Part shown: in pieces, positions 43,364 through 50,501 of the stretch | Layout: every line of letters begins with the position of its first letter | Position numbering within the stretch: position 1 is the stretch's first letter | Source: Streptomyces sp. SAI-135 | GTDB lineage: Bacteria; Actinomycetota; Actinomycetes; Streptomycetales; Streptomycetaceae | NCBI RefSeq assembly: GCF_029893805.1 | Contig: NZ_JARXYP010000002.1 | Span: 8,184,001-8,248,000 of the forward strand | Direction: 5' to 3' | DNA: 64,000 bases | Notes under the pieces: model-generated | The model's input: the letters and a program-made list of their open reading frames with translations, nothing else | Told to the model about the DNA's origin: nothing | The model's database searches: none | Made by a program: the position numbers and the translations under genes

Positions 43364-44677
43364 TTGACCGCGACCTACCGCCAGCCCGGCATCGTTTTCA
43401 CCGACCGCCGCTTCACCGTCCCCCTCGACCACGACGACCCGGCCGGGGAGACGATCGAGCTCTTCGCCCGCGAGGCCGTGGCGAGCGACCGGGCGGGCCA
43501 GAACCTGCCGTGGCTGGTCTACCTCCAGGGCGGCCCCGGCTTCGGGGCGAACCGGTTCGTCGGCAAGGGGGCCTGGTTCGGCCGGGCCCTGAAGGAGTAC
43601 CGCGTCCTCCTGCTCGACCAGCGCGGCACCGGCCACTCCACCCCGGCCAACCGCCAGACGCTCCCGCTGCGCGGCGGCCCCGCCGCACAGGCCGACTACC
43701 TGGCCCGCTTCCGTGCCGACTCCATCGTCCGCGACTGCGAGGCGATCCGCGCCCAGGTCACCGGCGGCGCCCCCTGGACCGTCCTCGGCCAGAGCTTCGG
43801 CGGCTTCTGCGCGACGACGTACCTCTCCCTCGCCCCCGAGGGTCTCGCCGGTGCCCTCATCACCGGCGGCCTGCCCTCCCTCGACGCCCACGCCGACGAC
43901 GTCTACCGGGCCGCGTACCCGCGCATCGAGCGCAAGGTCGCCGCGCACTACGCCCGCTACCCGCAGGACGTCGAGCGGGCCCGCCGTGTCGCCGACCACC
44001 TGCTGACCCACGAGGTGACCCTGCCCAACGGCTACCGGCTGACCGTCGAGGCCTTCCAGTCGCTCGGCATCGTGCTCGGCGGCGGCGAGGGCAGCCACCG
44101 GCTGCACTACGTCCTGGAGCACGCCTTCGTCCGCACCCCGCACGGCCCCGCACTGTCCGACGCGTTCCAGGAGGAGGTCCAGGGCCTCCTCTCCTTCGCC
44201 TCCCACCCGCTGTACGCCCTCGTCCACGAGGCCACCTACGGCCAGGACGAGCGGCCCACCGCCTGGTCGGCCGAACGGGTGCGCGCCGAGTTCCCGCAGT
44301 TCGACGCGGCCAAGTCGCTCGCCGGTGACGAGCCCCTGCTGTTCACGGGGGAGTCCATCCACCCCTGGCTGTTCGACTGCGACCCGTCCCTGCGGCCGCT
44401 GCGCGAGACCGCCGAGCTGCTCGCCGCCCGCACCGACTGGCAGCCCTTGTACGACCCGGCCCGCCTCGCGGCCAACGAGGTCCCGGTCGCCGCGGCCGTC
44501 TACCACGACGACATGTACGTCGACACGGCCCACTCGCTGGAGACCGCCCGTGCGATCCGCGGTCTGCGCACCTGGGTGACGGACGAGTTCGAGCACGACG
44601 GCGTCCGCGCGGGCGGTCCCCGCGTCCTGGACCGGCTGCTCGCCCTCGCCCGGGACGAGGTCCGACCCGACGGTTGA
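43364..44677 (+). CDS. Proline iminopeptidase-like alpha/beta hydrolase (S33)
   Basis: A TTG at 43364 preceded by GGGAG; 437 residues. Alpha/beta-hydrolase fold: LVYLQGGPGFGANRFVG as oxyanion HGGPG-like motif, VLLLDQRGTGHSTPANR, nucleophile S144 in LGQSFGGFCATTYLS, and a helical cap in the middle (EVTLPNGYRLTVEAFQSLG). The GGPG and DQRGTG motifs and length of about 430 fit the S33 proline iminopeptidase group, which cuts N-terminal proline or other residues from peptides. No signal peptide; cytoplasmic. Confidence 0.9.
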   Translation: MTATYRQPGIVFTDRRFTVPLDHDDPAGETIELFAREAVASDRAGQNLPWLVYLQGGPGFGANRFVGKGAWFGRALKEYRVLLLDQRGTGHSTPANRQTLPLRGGPAAQADYLARFRADSIVRDCEAIRAQVTGGAPWTVLGQSFGGFCATTYLSLAPEGLAGALITGGLPSLDAHADDVYRAAYPRIERKVAAHYARYPQDVERARRVADHLLTHEVTLPNGYRLTVEAFQSLGIVLGGGEGSHRLHYVLEHAFVRTPHGPALSDAFQEEVQGLLSFASHPLYALVHEATYGQDERPTAWSAERVRAEFPQFDAAKSLAGDEPLLFTGESIHPWLFDCDPSLRPLRETAELLAARTDWQPLYDPARLAANEVPVAAAVYHDDMYVDTAHSLETARAIRGLRTWVTDEFEHDGVRAGGPRVLDRLLALARDEVRPDG

Positions 44678-44754
44678 CATGCCCCTCTCGTCAACCCGGC
44701 ATAAGGTTCATTTCGGTCATGTGTCGTTGCCGGAGCCCGAGAGGACGTCACCCG

Positions 44755-45360
44755 ATGAGCACACCGCCACCCCACGGACGGTCCCGGACCGCCGCCCTCG
44801 CCGTGGTGCTGGCCGCCGCGGGCGCACTCACGCTGTCGGCCTGCGGCGACGACTCCGGCGGCTCGTCCACGTCCTCCGCGACACCGACGGCCCCGGACAC
44901 CGCCTCCTTCTCCGGTGACGGGGCCTCCGCGCTCGCGTCCCTCAAGGCCTCGGTGCGGGCGGAGGTCTCCGAGCGGGCCGCTTCCGCCTCGGCGGCCGCC
45001 TCCTCCTTCGAGGCCTCCGTCTCCGCCGAGACGGAGCGCGCCAACAAGGCCGCCAGGACCGAACTCGCCGAGGTCGACGGACAGGGCAACGCCATGTCCG
45101 AGGTCACCATGAGCGGCAAGCCGCGCTCCGAGACCGGCGGTCTGCTCGCCGTCGTCGTCACCATCACCAACAAGTCCGGCGGGACGGCCTCCTACGCCGT
45201 CCAGGTCGACTTCCTCGACTCCTCGGGCAAGGTGGTGGAGACCCGGTACGTCGGCGCCGAGGACCTGAAGGCGGGGGAGAAGGCCCAGCCCGTCGCCGTC
45301 AGCCGCAAGCCCGCCGAGCCCGTGCTGACGCCCAAGCTGGCGAAGGCACAGCGTTACTGA
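44755..45360 (+). CDS. Lipoprotein with FxLYD-like C-terminal domain
   Basis: The ATG at 44755 follows GAGAGGA; 201 residues. Signal with SRTAALAVVLAAAGALTLSAC, so Cys near residue 30 is the lipid-modified N-terminus. A Ser/Ala/Glu-rich stretch (about 60-110: AEVSERAASASAAASSFEAS) probably forms a coiled coil or extended stalk, and the end, AVVVTITNKSGGTASYAVQV with VVETRYVGAEDLKAGEKA, is an FxLYD-type immunoglobulin-like fold. Exported and surface-tethered; function unknown. Confidence 0.85.
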   Translation: MSTPPPHGRSRTAALAVVLAAAGALTLSACGDDSGGSSTSSATPTAPDTASFSGDGASALASLKASVRAEVSERAASASAAASSFEASVSAETERANKAARTELAEVDGQGNAMSEVTMSGKPRSETGGLLAVVVTITNKSGGTASYAVQVDFLDSSGKVVETRYVGAEDLKAGEKAQPVAVSRKPAEPVLTPKLAKAQRY

Positions 45361-45414
45361 CCCGCGACGTGCATCATGTGATCGTCTCGCTTTCACGGAC
45401 GACACGGGGGTGGC

Positions 45415-46275
45415 GTGAACGGAACGGATCTGCTCGCGGAGCGCTTCCAGGAGCACCGTGGGCGCCTCAGGGCGGTGGCCTACCGCATGCTCGGTTCGCT
45501 GGGCGAGGCGGAGGAGGCACTCCAGGAGGCATGGGCCGGCCTGAGCCGCGCAGCGGCCGGCGGGACCCCGGATGCGGACAGCCGGCTCATCACGGCCGTC
45601 GGCCGGGTCTGCCTCGACCGGCTGCGCTCACGCACCGGCCACCGCGACGCCCACGTCCCCGACCCCGTGATCGCGCCGCTGGCCGCCGCCGACCCCGAAC
45701 GGGAACTCCTGTACGCCGACGCGCGCGGTCTCGCGCTGCTGGTGGCGCTGGAGAACCTGGAGCCCGCCGGGCGCCTCGCGTTCGTCCTGCACGACATGTT
45801 CGCCGTGCCCTTCGACGACATCGCGCCGGTCCTGGAACGCACCCCGGCCGCGGCGAGGCAGCTCGCCGGTCGGGCCCGGCGCCCGGTGCGGGAGGCCGCT
45901 CCCACCGCGGCACCCGACCCGGACCGGCAGCGCGAGGTGCTCGAGGCGTTCCTCGCGGCCGCCAAGGCGCGGGACGGCGACGCCGTGGTCGCCGTGCTCC
46001 ACCCCGACGTGGTGCTGCGCGCGGACTCCGGGGCGCCGGCCTTCGTGGTCCGCGGGGCGCGGGCCGTGGCGGAACAGGCTCTGCGGCACCGGCGGTTCGC
46101 CGACTGCGCCCGCCTCGCCCTGGTCAACGGCGAGATCGGGATCGTCAACCTGCCCGAGGGCCGTCCCCTCGCGGTCGCGGGCGTCACCGTCGCCGAGGGC
46201 GGGATCGTCGCCCTGCACGTCCTGGCCGACCCCGAGCGGCTCGCCCGGCTCGCACTGCCCGGCACCGCCCGCTGA
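45415..46275 (+). CDS. ECF41-type sigma factor with SnoaL-like C-terminus
   Basis: A GTG at 45415; 286 residues. Region 2: RGRLRAVAYRMLGSLGEAEEALQEAW, a DAED-variant. Region 4: LENLEPAGRLAFVLHDMFAVPFDDIAPVLERTPAAARQLAGRARRP. Behind it, from about residue 165, is a SnoaL-like domain (EVLEAFLAAAKARDGDAVVAVLHPDVVLRADSG) that regulates activity in ECF41 sigma factors. Partner genes of ECF41 sigmas usually encode carboxymuconolactone decarboxylase or oxidoreductase; none is directly adjacent. DUF5999 faces it tail to tail one base away. Confidence 0.9.
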   Translation: MNGTDLLAERFQEHRGRLRAVAYRMLGSLGEAEEALQEAWAGLSRAAAGGTPDADSRLITAVGRVCLDRLRSRTGHRDAHVPDPVIAPLAAADPERELLYADARGLALLVALENLEPAGRLAFVLHDMFAVPFDDIAPVLERTPAAARQLAGRARRPVREAAPTAAPDPDRQREVLEAFLAAAKARDGDAVVAVLHPDVVLRADSGAPAFVVRGARAVAEQALRHRRFADCARLALVNGEIGIVNLPEGRPLAVAGVTVAEGGIVALHVLADPERLARLALPGTAR

Positions 46276-46276
46276 C

Positions 46277-46477
46277 TCAGGCGGCCACGGCAGGCGCGCC
46301 GGGCGCCCGGCGCGGGCTCACGACCCGTCCGTCCGGCAGCAGCTCACCGGTGTCGTCGAAGACGATGGTGCCGTTGCACAGCAGGCTCCAGCCCTGTTCG
46401 GGGTGGGCCGAGACGATCACCGCGGCCCGCCGGCCGGGGCTGTCGGCTTCGGGGCACGGGGGCTGGTGGCTGCACAT
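46277..46477 (-). CDS. DUF5999 small protein
   Basis: The ATG at 46477 follows GAGGAG five bases upstream; 66 residues. The opening MCSHQPPCPEADSPGRRAA and HPEQGWSLLCNGTIVFDDTG, then ELLPDGRVVSP, match DUF5999, a small protein found in most Streptomyces. Cys pair in the first eight residues. Function unknown; cytoplasmic by lack of signal. Convergent with the ECF41 sigma factor gene with a single base between the stops. Confidence 0.88.
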   Translation of the reverse strand: MCSHQPPCPEADSPGRRAAVIVSAHPEQGWSLLCNGTIVFDDTGELLPDGRVVSPRRAPGAPAVAA

Positions 46478-46574
46478 GACGTCTCCTCGATGCGTTCGGC
46501 TCCCGCCTCGGTCGGCCGTTGTCTCTGTGGTAGTCGAGTTTGTTTTCCGTTGTATGAGGAGACCCCCACATCGC

Positions 46575-46598
46575 CGGGAACTCAGCGGTGAGTTCCCG
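46575..46598. promoter_or_regulatory. Perfect 10-bp inverted repeat between divergent genes
   Basis: CGGGAACTCA (46575-46584) and TGAGTTCCCG (46589-46598) flank GCGG in the gap between DUF5999 and the pentapeptide gene, about 27 bases before the TAGGCT -10 of the latter. Likely an operator; a hairpin is the alternative. Confidence 0.55.
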
Positions 46599-46637
46599 TC
46601 AGACGGGCCGGTCCGCGGTGCCGTTAGGCTGGCCGTG

Positions 46638-47453
46638 ATGCAAGAACAGACGACCGACCTCAAGGGCGACTGCGCACGGTGCTTCGGGCTGTGCTGTGTC
46701 GCCCTGCCCTTCGCCGCCTCCGCGGACTTCGCCCGCGACAAGCCGGCCGGCAAGCCCTGCCCCAACCTGCGGGACGACCACCGCTGCGGCATCCACGCCA
46801 AGCTCCGGGACGAGGGCTACACCGGATGCACGGTGTACGACTGCTTCGGTGCCGGGCAGAAGGTCTCGCAGATCACCTTCGGCGGCCGGGACTGGCGTGA
46901 CGGCCCGCGCGCCGACGCCCGCCGGATGTTCGACGTCTTCCCCGTCGTGCGCCAGCTCCACGAACTGCTCTGGTACCTCACCGAGGCGCTCACCCTGCCC
47001 GCCGCCCGCACGGTCCACGCCGATCTGCGCCGCATGCTGGAGCGGACCGAGGCGCTCACCCGGGGCAGTGCCGAGGAGCTCGCCGCCGTGGACGTCCCCG
47101 CGCACCGGCAGGAGGTCAACCTCCTTCTGCTGCGCACCAGTGAGCTGGTGCGGGCAGGGGTCGGCGGCAAGAAGAAGGACCGCCGGGGCGCCGACCTGAT
47201 GGGCGCCCGTCTCAAGGGCGCCGACCTGCGCGGGGCCACGCTGCGCGGCGCCTACCTCATCGCGGCCGACCTCACCGGTGCAGACCTGCGCGGAGCGGAC
47301 CTGATCGGTGCCGACCTGCGCGACGCCGATCTGACGGACGCGGACCTGACCGGAGCGTTCTTCCTCACCCAGCCCCAGCTCAACGCGGCCCGGGGCAGCG
47401 CAGGCACCCGGCTGCCGGAGTCAGTCTCCCGCCCGGTGCACTGGGCAGCGTGA
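46638..47453 (+). CDS. YkgJ-like Cys-cluster protein with pentapeptide repeats
   Basis: The ATG at 46638 lies 8 bases after TAGGCT (46625-46630) with no ribosome binding site, so the mRNA is probably leaderless; a GTG at 46635 is the other option. The 271-residue product has eight cysteines in the first 70 residues (12, 15, 19, 20, 41, 50, 64, 69), as in CxxCFGLCC, KPCPNL, HRCGIH and GCTVYDC, resembling the YkgJ metal-chelating family. A helical middle follows, and residues about 185-243 are A(D/N)LxG pentapeptide repeats that form a right-handed quadrilateral helix. Role unknown; metal binding plus DNA- or protein-mimicking repeats is an unusual mix. Tail overlaps the P450 gene by 33 bases. 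Confidence 0.85.
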   Translation: MQEQTTDLKGDCARCFGLCCVALPFAASADFARDKPAGKPCPNLRDDHRCGIHAKLRDEGYTGCTVYDCFGAGQKVSQITFGGRDWRDGPRADARRMFDVFPVVRQLHELLWYLTEALTLPAARTVHADLRRMLERTEALTRGSAEELAAVDVPAHRQEVNLLLLRTSELVRAGVGGKKKDRRGADLMGARLKGADLRGATLRGAYLIAADLTGADLRGADLIGADLRDADLTDADLTGAFFLTQPQLNAARGSAGTRLPESVSRPVHWAA

Positions 47454-48935
47454 CGCGGGGACGGAAACCTCGCCGGGACCGGCCACGGCGGCGGGCGCGG
47501 CACTGCCGGCCTGCCGCCGCTCCAGGTGCAGCCGCAGCCCCTCCGGCATCAGCGTCAGCCGCTCGGTCACGCTGAGCCGGTAGCCGGGGTCGGCCCGCAG
47601 CTCGTAGCGGCGCAGCAGCAGTCCGAGCACCAGAGTGGCCTCGTGCAGTGCGAACTGGCGGCCGATGCAGGCCCGTGCCCCCGTGCCGAAGGGCTTGAAG
47701 ACATGCGGGGGACGCGCGCGGACGGCCTTGGGGTCGAAGCGGTCCGGATCGAACCGCTCGGCGTCGGCGCCCCACACCTCGGGATCGCGCTGGAGCATCG
47801 GCGTGAGCACCAGCGTCCACGCCCCCCGGCGCATCGGGTGCTGTCCGGCCAGCACGGTGTCCTCGACGGCCTCCCGGGCGAACGCGGGCGCGGTCGGCCA
47901 CAGGCGCAGCGACTCGTCCAGGACCCGGCGCACGTACCGCAGCTTCGCCACCTGGTCGTAGCCCGGCACCTCGGCGGAGCCCCAGACGCGGTCCACCTCG
48001 GCACGCGCGCGTGCGGCGACCTCGGGGTGGCGGGAGAGGTAGTGCAGGGCGAAGGAGAGCGCGCCGGACGTGGTCTCGTGGCCGGCCACCAGGAAGGTGA
48101 TGACCTGCCGGCGGACGTTCTCCGGGGACAGCCGCTCGCCGGTCTCCGGGTGGGCCGTCTCCAGCATCCGGTCGAGCAGGTCGCCGTCCCCGCCCGTCGC
48201 CCGCCGGGCCCGGACCAGGTCGTCGACCATGCGGTTGAGGTAGGCGATGTCGTCCGCGTTGCGCCGCGCGGCACCCCGTAGCAGAGCGGGGAACGGCACG
48301 GAGTTGAGGCGCTGCGCGTAGGTCAGGGTGCCCACCATCGCCGTCACGAAGGGGTGGGGCCGGTCCCGCTCGAAGGAGCCGAAGTCATGGCCGAACCCGG
48401 TCCGCGCGATGGTCTCCAGGGTCAGCTTGGTCATGTCGCCGGGGACGTCCACCGACCGTCCCGCCGCAAGCTCGCGGTCCCAGTGGTCCGTCAGCCGGCC
48501 GGCGACGGCCAGCATCATCGGGTGGTAGGCCTCCATCGCCTCCCGGCTGAAGCCCGGGGCCAGCACGTCGTGCGCCAGCTGCCAGTTCGGCTCGTGGTTG
48601 TAGGCCGTGAACAGCCCGTCCCCGGCCACCGGCCGCAGATTGGCGACCCCGAGGCCCACGTGCTTGGCGAAGCGCGACTCGTCCGCCAGGTCCGCCACCA
48701 GATCGGCGCCCCAGGTGAACACGAACTCCCGGTTGAAGGCACGGCGCCGGTAGATCGGCCCCAACCGGCGGGCGAAGCGCAGGGAGTCCTGGATCGGGGT
48801 GGCGCGGTTGACGCCCAGCACGTCACCGAGCAGCGGGAGCCGACGCGGCGGACGCGGAATGCGGTGCAGCTCGGGCCACCCCAGCTCGGCGCTGCGGAAT
48901 CCCGTGGTCCGGGTGGCCGTCGTCGTCTCCGCCAT
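47421..48935 (-). CDS. Cytochrome P450, CYP102-like heme domain without reductase
   Basis: The ATG at 48935 follows AGGGAGA; 504 residues. I-helix AGHETTSGALSFALHYL, K-helix ESLRLWP, and heme-binding FKPFGTGARACIGRQ with axial C423 are all in place. The start PRPPRRLPLLGDVLGV and the YNHEPNWQLAHDVLAPGFS stretch are typical of the CYP102 (P450 BM3) group, which hydroxylates fatty acids. Unlike BM3, no FMN/FAD reductase is fused, matching the CYP102B branch known in Streptomyces; a separate redox partner is needed. Divergent from a TetR gene, with an inverted repeat in between. Confidence 0.9.
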   Translation of the reverse strand: MAETTTATRTTGFRSAELGWPELHRIPRPPRRLPLLGDVLGVNRATPIQDSLRFARRLGPIYRRRAFNREFVFTWGADLVADLADESRFAKHVGLGVANLRPVAGDGLFTAYNHEPNWQLAHDVLAPGFSREAMEAYHPMMLAVAGRLTDHWDRELAAGRSVDVPGDMTKLTLETIARTGFGHDFGSFERDRPHPFVTAMVGTLTYAQRLNSVPFPALLRGAARRNADDIAYLNRMVDDLVRARRATGGDGDLLDRMLETAHPETGERLSPENVRRQVITFLVAGHETTSGALSFALHYLSRHPEVAARARAEVDRVWGSAEVPGYDQVAKLRYVRRVLDESLRLWPTAPAFAREAVEDTVLAGQHPMRRGAWTLVLTPMLQRDPEVWGADAERFDPDRFDPKAVRARPPHVFKPFGTGARACIGRQFALHEATLVLGLLLRRYELRADPGYRLSVTERLTLMPEGLRLHLERRQAGSAAPAAVAGPGEVSVPASRCPVHRAGD

Positions 48936-48981
48936 GACGAGATCTCCCTTGATCCAGCGGCAGTTGAGCATGTTGTACGTG

Positions 48982-49021
48982 GGTTCAACAACGCGCCTCA
49001 GTCTGGTCCCCTTGTTGAACC
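48982..49021. promoter_or_regulatory. Inverted repeat in the P450-TetR divergent region
   Basis: GGTTCAACAA (48982-48991) and TTGTTGAACC (49012-49021) are exact reverse complements, 20 bases apart. Each contains GTTGAAC, so they could be two half-sites or two separate sites for the adjacent TetR protein. Confidence 0.6.
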
Positions 49022-49042
49022 GGCGTCAAGTAAAGTGCGGGC

Positions 49043-49651
49043 ATGGCCGGGAAGCAGGGCGAGCGCACGCGCCGCAGGCTCAGCACCGGGGAGCGCCGGG
49101 AGCAGCTCCTGTCGGTGGGGGCGAGGCTGTTCTCGGAGAGCCCGTACGACGACGTGTGGATCGAGCAGGTCGCCGAGATCGCCGGTGTCTCGCGAGGCCT
49201 GCTCTACCACTACTTCCCGACGAAGCGGGAATTCTTCGCGGCGGTCGTCGAGCGCGAGAGCGAGCGGATGCTGGCCATGACCGCCGCCGTGCCCGGCATC
49301 CCGGTGCGCGAACAGCTGACGGCGGGTCTGGACACCTACCTGGAGTACGTCCACGCCCACGCGCACGGCTTCCGCGCCTTCCACCGTGCCGACGCCGCCG
49401 GAGACCAGGCCGTGCGCCGGGTCTATCAGCGGGCGCTGGCCGCGCAGGAGCGGCAGATCCTGGCGGCGCTCGCGGCGGATCCCGAGTTCGGTCCGGCGGC
49501 GCAGGAGCGCCCCGACCTCCAGCTGGCCGTGCGCGGCTGGCTGGCGTTCACGACGGCGGTGTGCCTGGAGTGGCTGCGCGGCCCGGACCTCTCCCGGGAG
49601 CAGGTGCGCGACCTGTGCGCACGGGCGTTGCTCGGCGTTCTCAAGCCCTGA
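49043..49651 (+). CDS. TetR-family regulator next to the P450
   Basis: The ATG at 49043 follows a TAAAGT (49031-49036) by six bases with no ribosome binding site, so it may be leaderless; 202 residues. The DNA-binding head is REQLLSVGARLFSESPYDDVWIEQVAEIAGVSRGLLYHYFPTKREFF in outline (helix-turn-helix at IAGVSRGLLYHYF). The ligand domain is all-helical (LDTYLEYVHAHAHGFRAFH). It probably represses the divergent P450 gene and itself, with a fatty acid or similar lipid as inducer, as Bm3R1 does in Bacillus. Inference from position. Confidence 0.9.
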   Translation: MAGKQGERTRRRLSTGERREQLLSVGARLFSESPYDDVWIEQVAEIAGVSRGLLYHYFPTKREFFAAVVERESERMLAMTAAVPGIPVREQLTAGLDTYLEYVHAHAHGFRAFHRADAAGDQAVRRVYQRALAAQERQILAALAADPEFGPAAQERPDLQLAVRGWLAFTTAVCLEWLRGPDLSREQVRDLCARALLGVLKP

Positions 49652-49719
49652 CCTGCCGGCTCACGCCCTGACCCGACTCACGCCCTGACCGGATTCGCAC
49701 GTCCGTCACACGTCCTCGG

Positions 49720-49748
49720 TTGGCTTCGTCGCCGATCTTCGCTAGGTT
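49720..49748 (+). promoter_or_regulatory. Promoter of the DUF2470 gene
   Basis: TTGGCT (49720-49725), 17 bases, TAGGTT (49743-49748); the -10 end overlaps the first two bases of the iron box. Confidence 0.6.
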
Positions 49749-49765
49749 AGGCTAGCCTTACCTAA
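49747..49765. promoter_or_regulatory. Iron box (DmdR/IdeR-type operator)
   Basis: TTAGGCTAGCCTTACCTAA matches 16 of 19 bases of the IdeR/DmdR consensus TTAGGTTAGGCTAACCTAA. It spans the predicted transcription start and reaches to one base before the AAGGAGG ribosome binding site region, so Fe-bound repressor would shut the gene off. Confidence 0.8.
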
Positions 49766-49775
49766 GGAGGAACGG

Positions 49776-50501
49776 ATGGGTGACAGCCCAACGTGGACGG
49801 CCGCGCCTTCCGCGGCGGAACACGCCCGGTCGGTGCTCGCCGCCTCGTGGTCCTGCGCGGTGACCGCCGAGGGCGGCCGCGAGGAGTTCGTCGGAGCGCA
49901 CACGGTCGCCGAGGACGGGCGGGTGACGCTGGCGGTCCCCGAGGACAGCACGCTGGTCGCGGCCGCGATCTGTGCGCCCCGGGGCGAGCCGTCCGCGGTC
50001 CTGGAGTTCGCCGACGTGGCACCCGTCCCCGTGCGCAGCCGTATCCGCGCCCGGCTGTGGATCGCCGGCCGGTTCGTTTCCGGGGACGGCCGGCTGGAGT
50101 TCGAGGCCACCCGCGTGGTGCTGCGCAGGCCGTCCGGGGCGGTGGTCGTCGACCTCGACGAGTTCGCCGCCGCCGCGCCCGACCCGCTCGCCACGGCCGA
50201 GGCCCGGCTGCTCACCCACCTCGCCGACTGCCACCCCGACGCGATCGAGCGGCTGACGCGGCTCGTGGAGCCCGACAGCCTGCACGGCGCGGTCCGCGTC
50301 CAGCCCCTCGCCGTGGACCGGCACGGACTGACCCTGCGCATCGAGCGCGCCCGCGCCCACGGCGACGTACGCCTGCCCTTCCACGCACCCGCCGACGACG
50401 TGGCGCGCCTGACGGAGCGCATGCACGTGCTGCTGAACCAGGCGAGCGCGGCGTCCTGCCCGCGCGCCCTACAGCGGCAGCGCACAGACGGCGACGGGTG
50501 A
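49776..50501 (+). CDS. DUF2470-domain protein under iron control
   Basis: The ATG at 49776 follows AAGGAGG six bases upstream; 241 residues. The N-terminal half is a split-barrel-like beta region (VAAAICAPRGEPSAVLEFAD; RSRIRARLWIAGRFVSGDG) and the C-terminal part is DUF2470 (EARLLTHLADCHPDAIERLTRL; VDRHGLTLRIERA; DVRLPFHAPADDV). DUF2470 is also found at the C-terminus of HugZ-type haem oxygenases, and its link with iron or haem is supported here by the iron box that covers the start of transcription. Enzymatic role not shown. Its end overlaps the lactonase gene by 33 bases. Confidence 0.85.
   Translation: MGDSPTWTAAPSAAEHARSVLAASWSCAVTAEGGREEFVGAHTVAEDGRVTLAVPEDSTLVAAAICAPRGEPSAVLEFADVAPVPVRSRIRARLWIAGRFVSGDGRLEFEATRVVLRRPSGAVVVDLDEFAAAAPDPLATAEARLLTHLADCHPDAIERLTRLVEPDSLHGAVRVQPLAVDRHGLTLRIERARAHGDVRLPFHAPADDVARLTERMHVLLNQASAASCPRALQRQRTDGDG

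Noticed and set aside
44674-44707. TTGACA ... TAAGGT promoter for the lipoprotein gene
   Set aside because: Spacer would be 22 bases, too long for a standard promoter.
45415-46275. ECF sigma with adjacent anti-sigma
   Set aside because: The downstream small gene is DUF5999, not an anti-sigma, and it is convergent.
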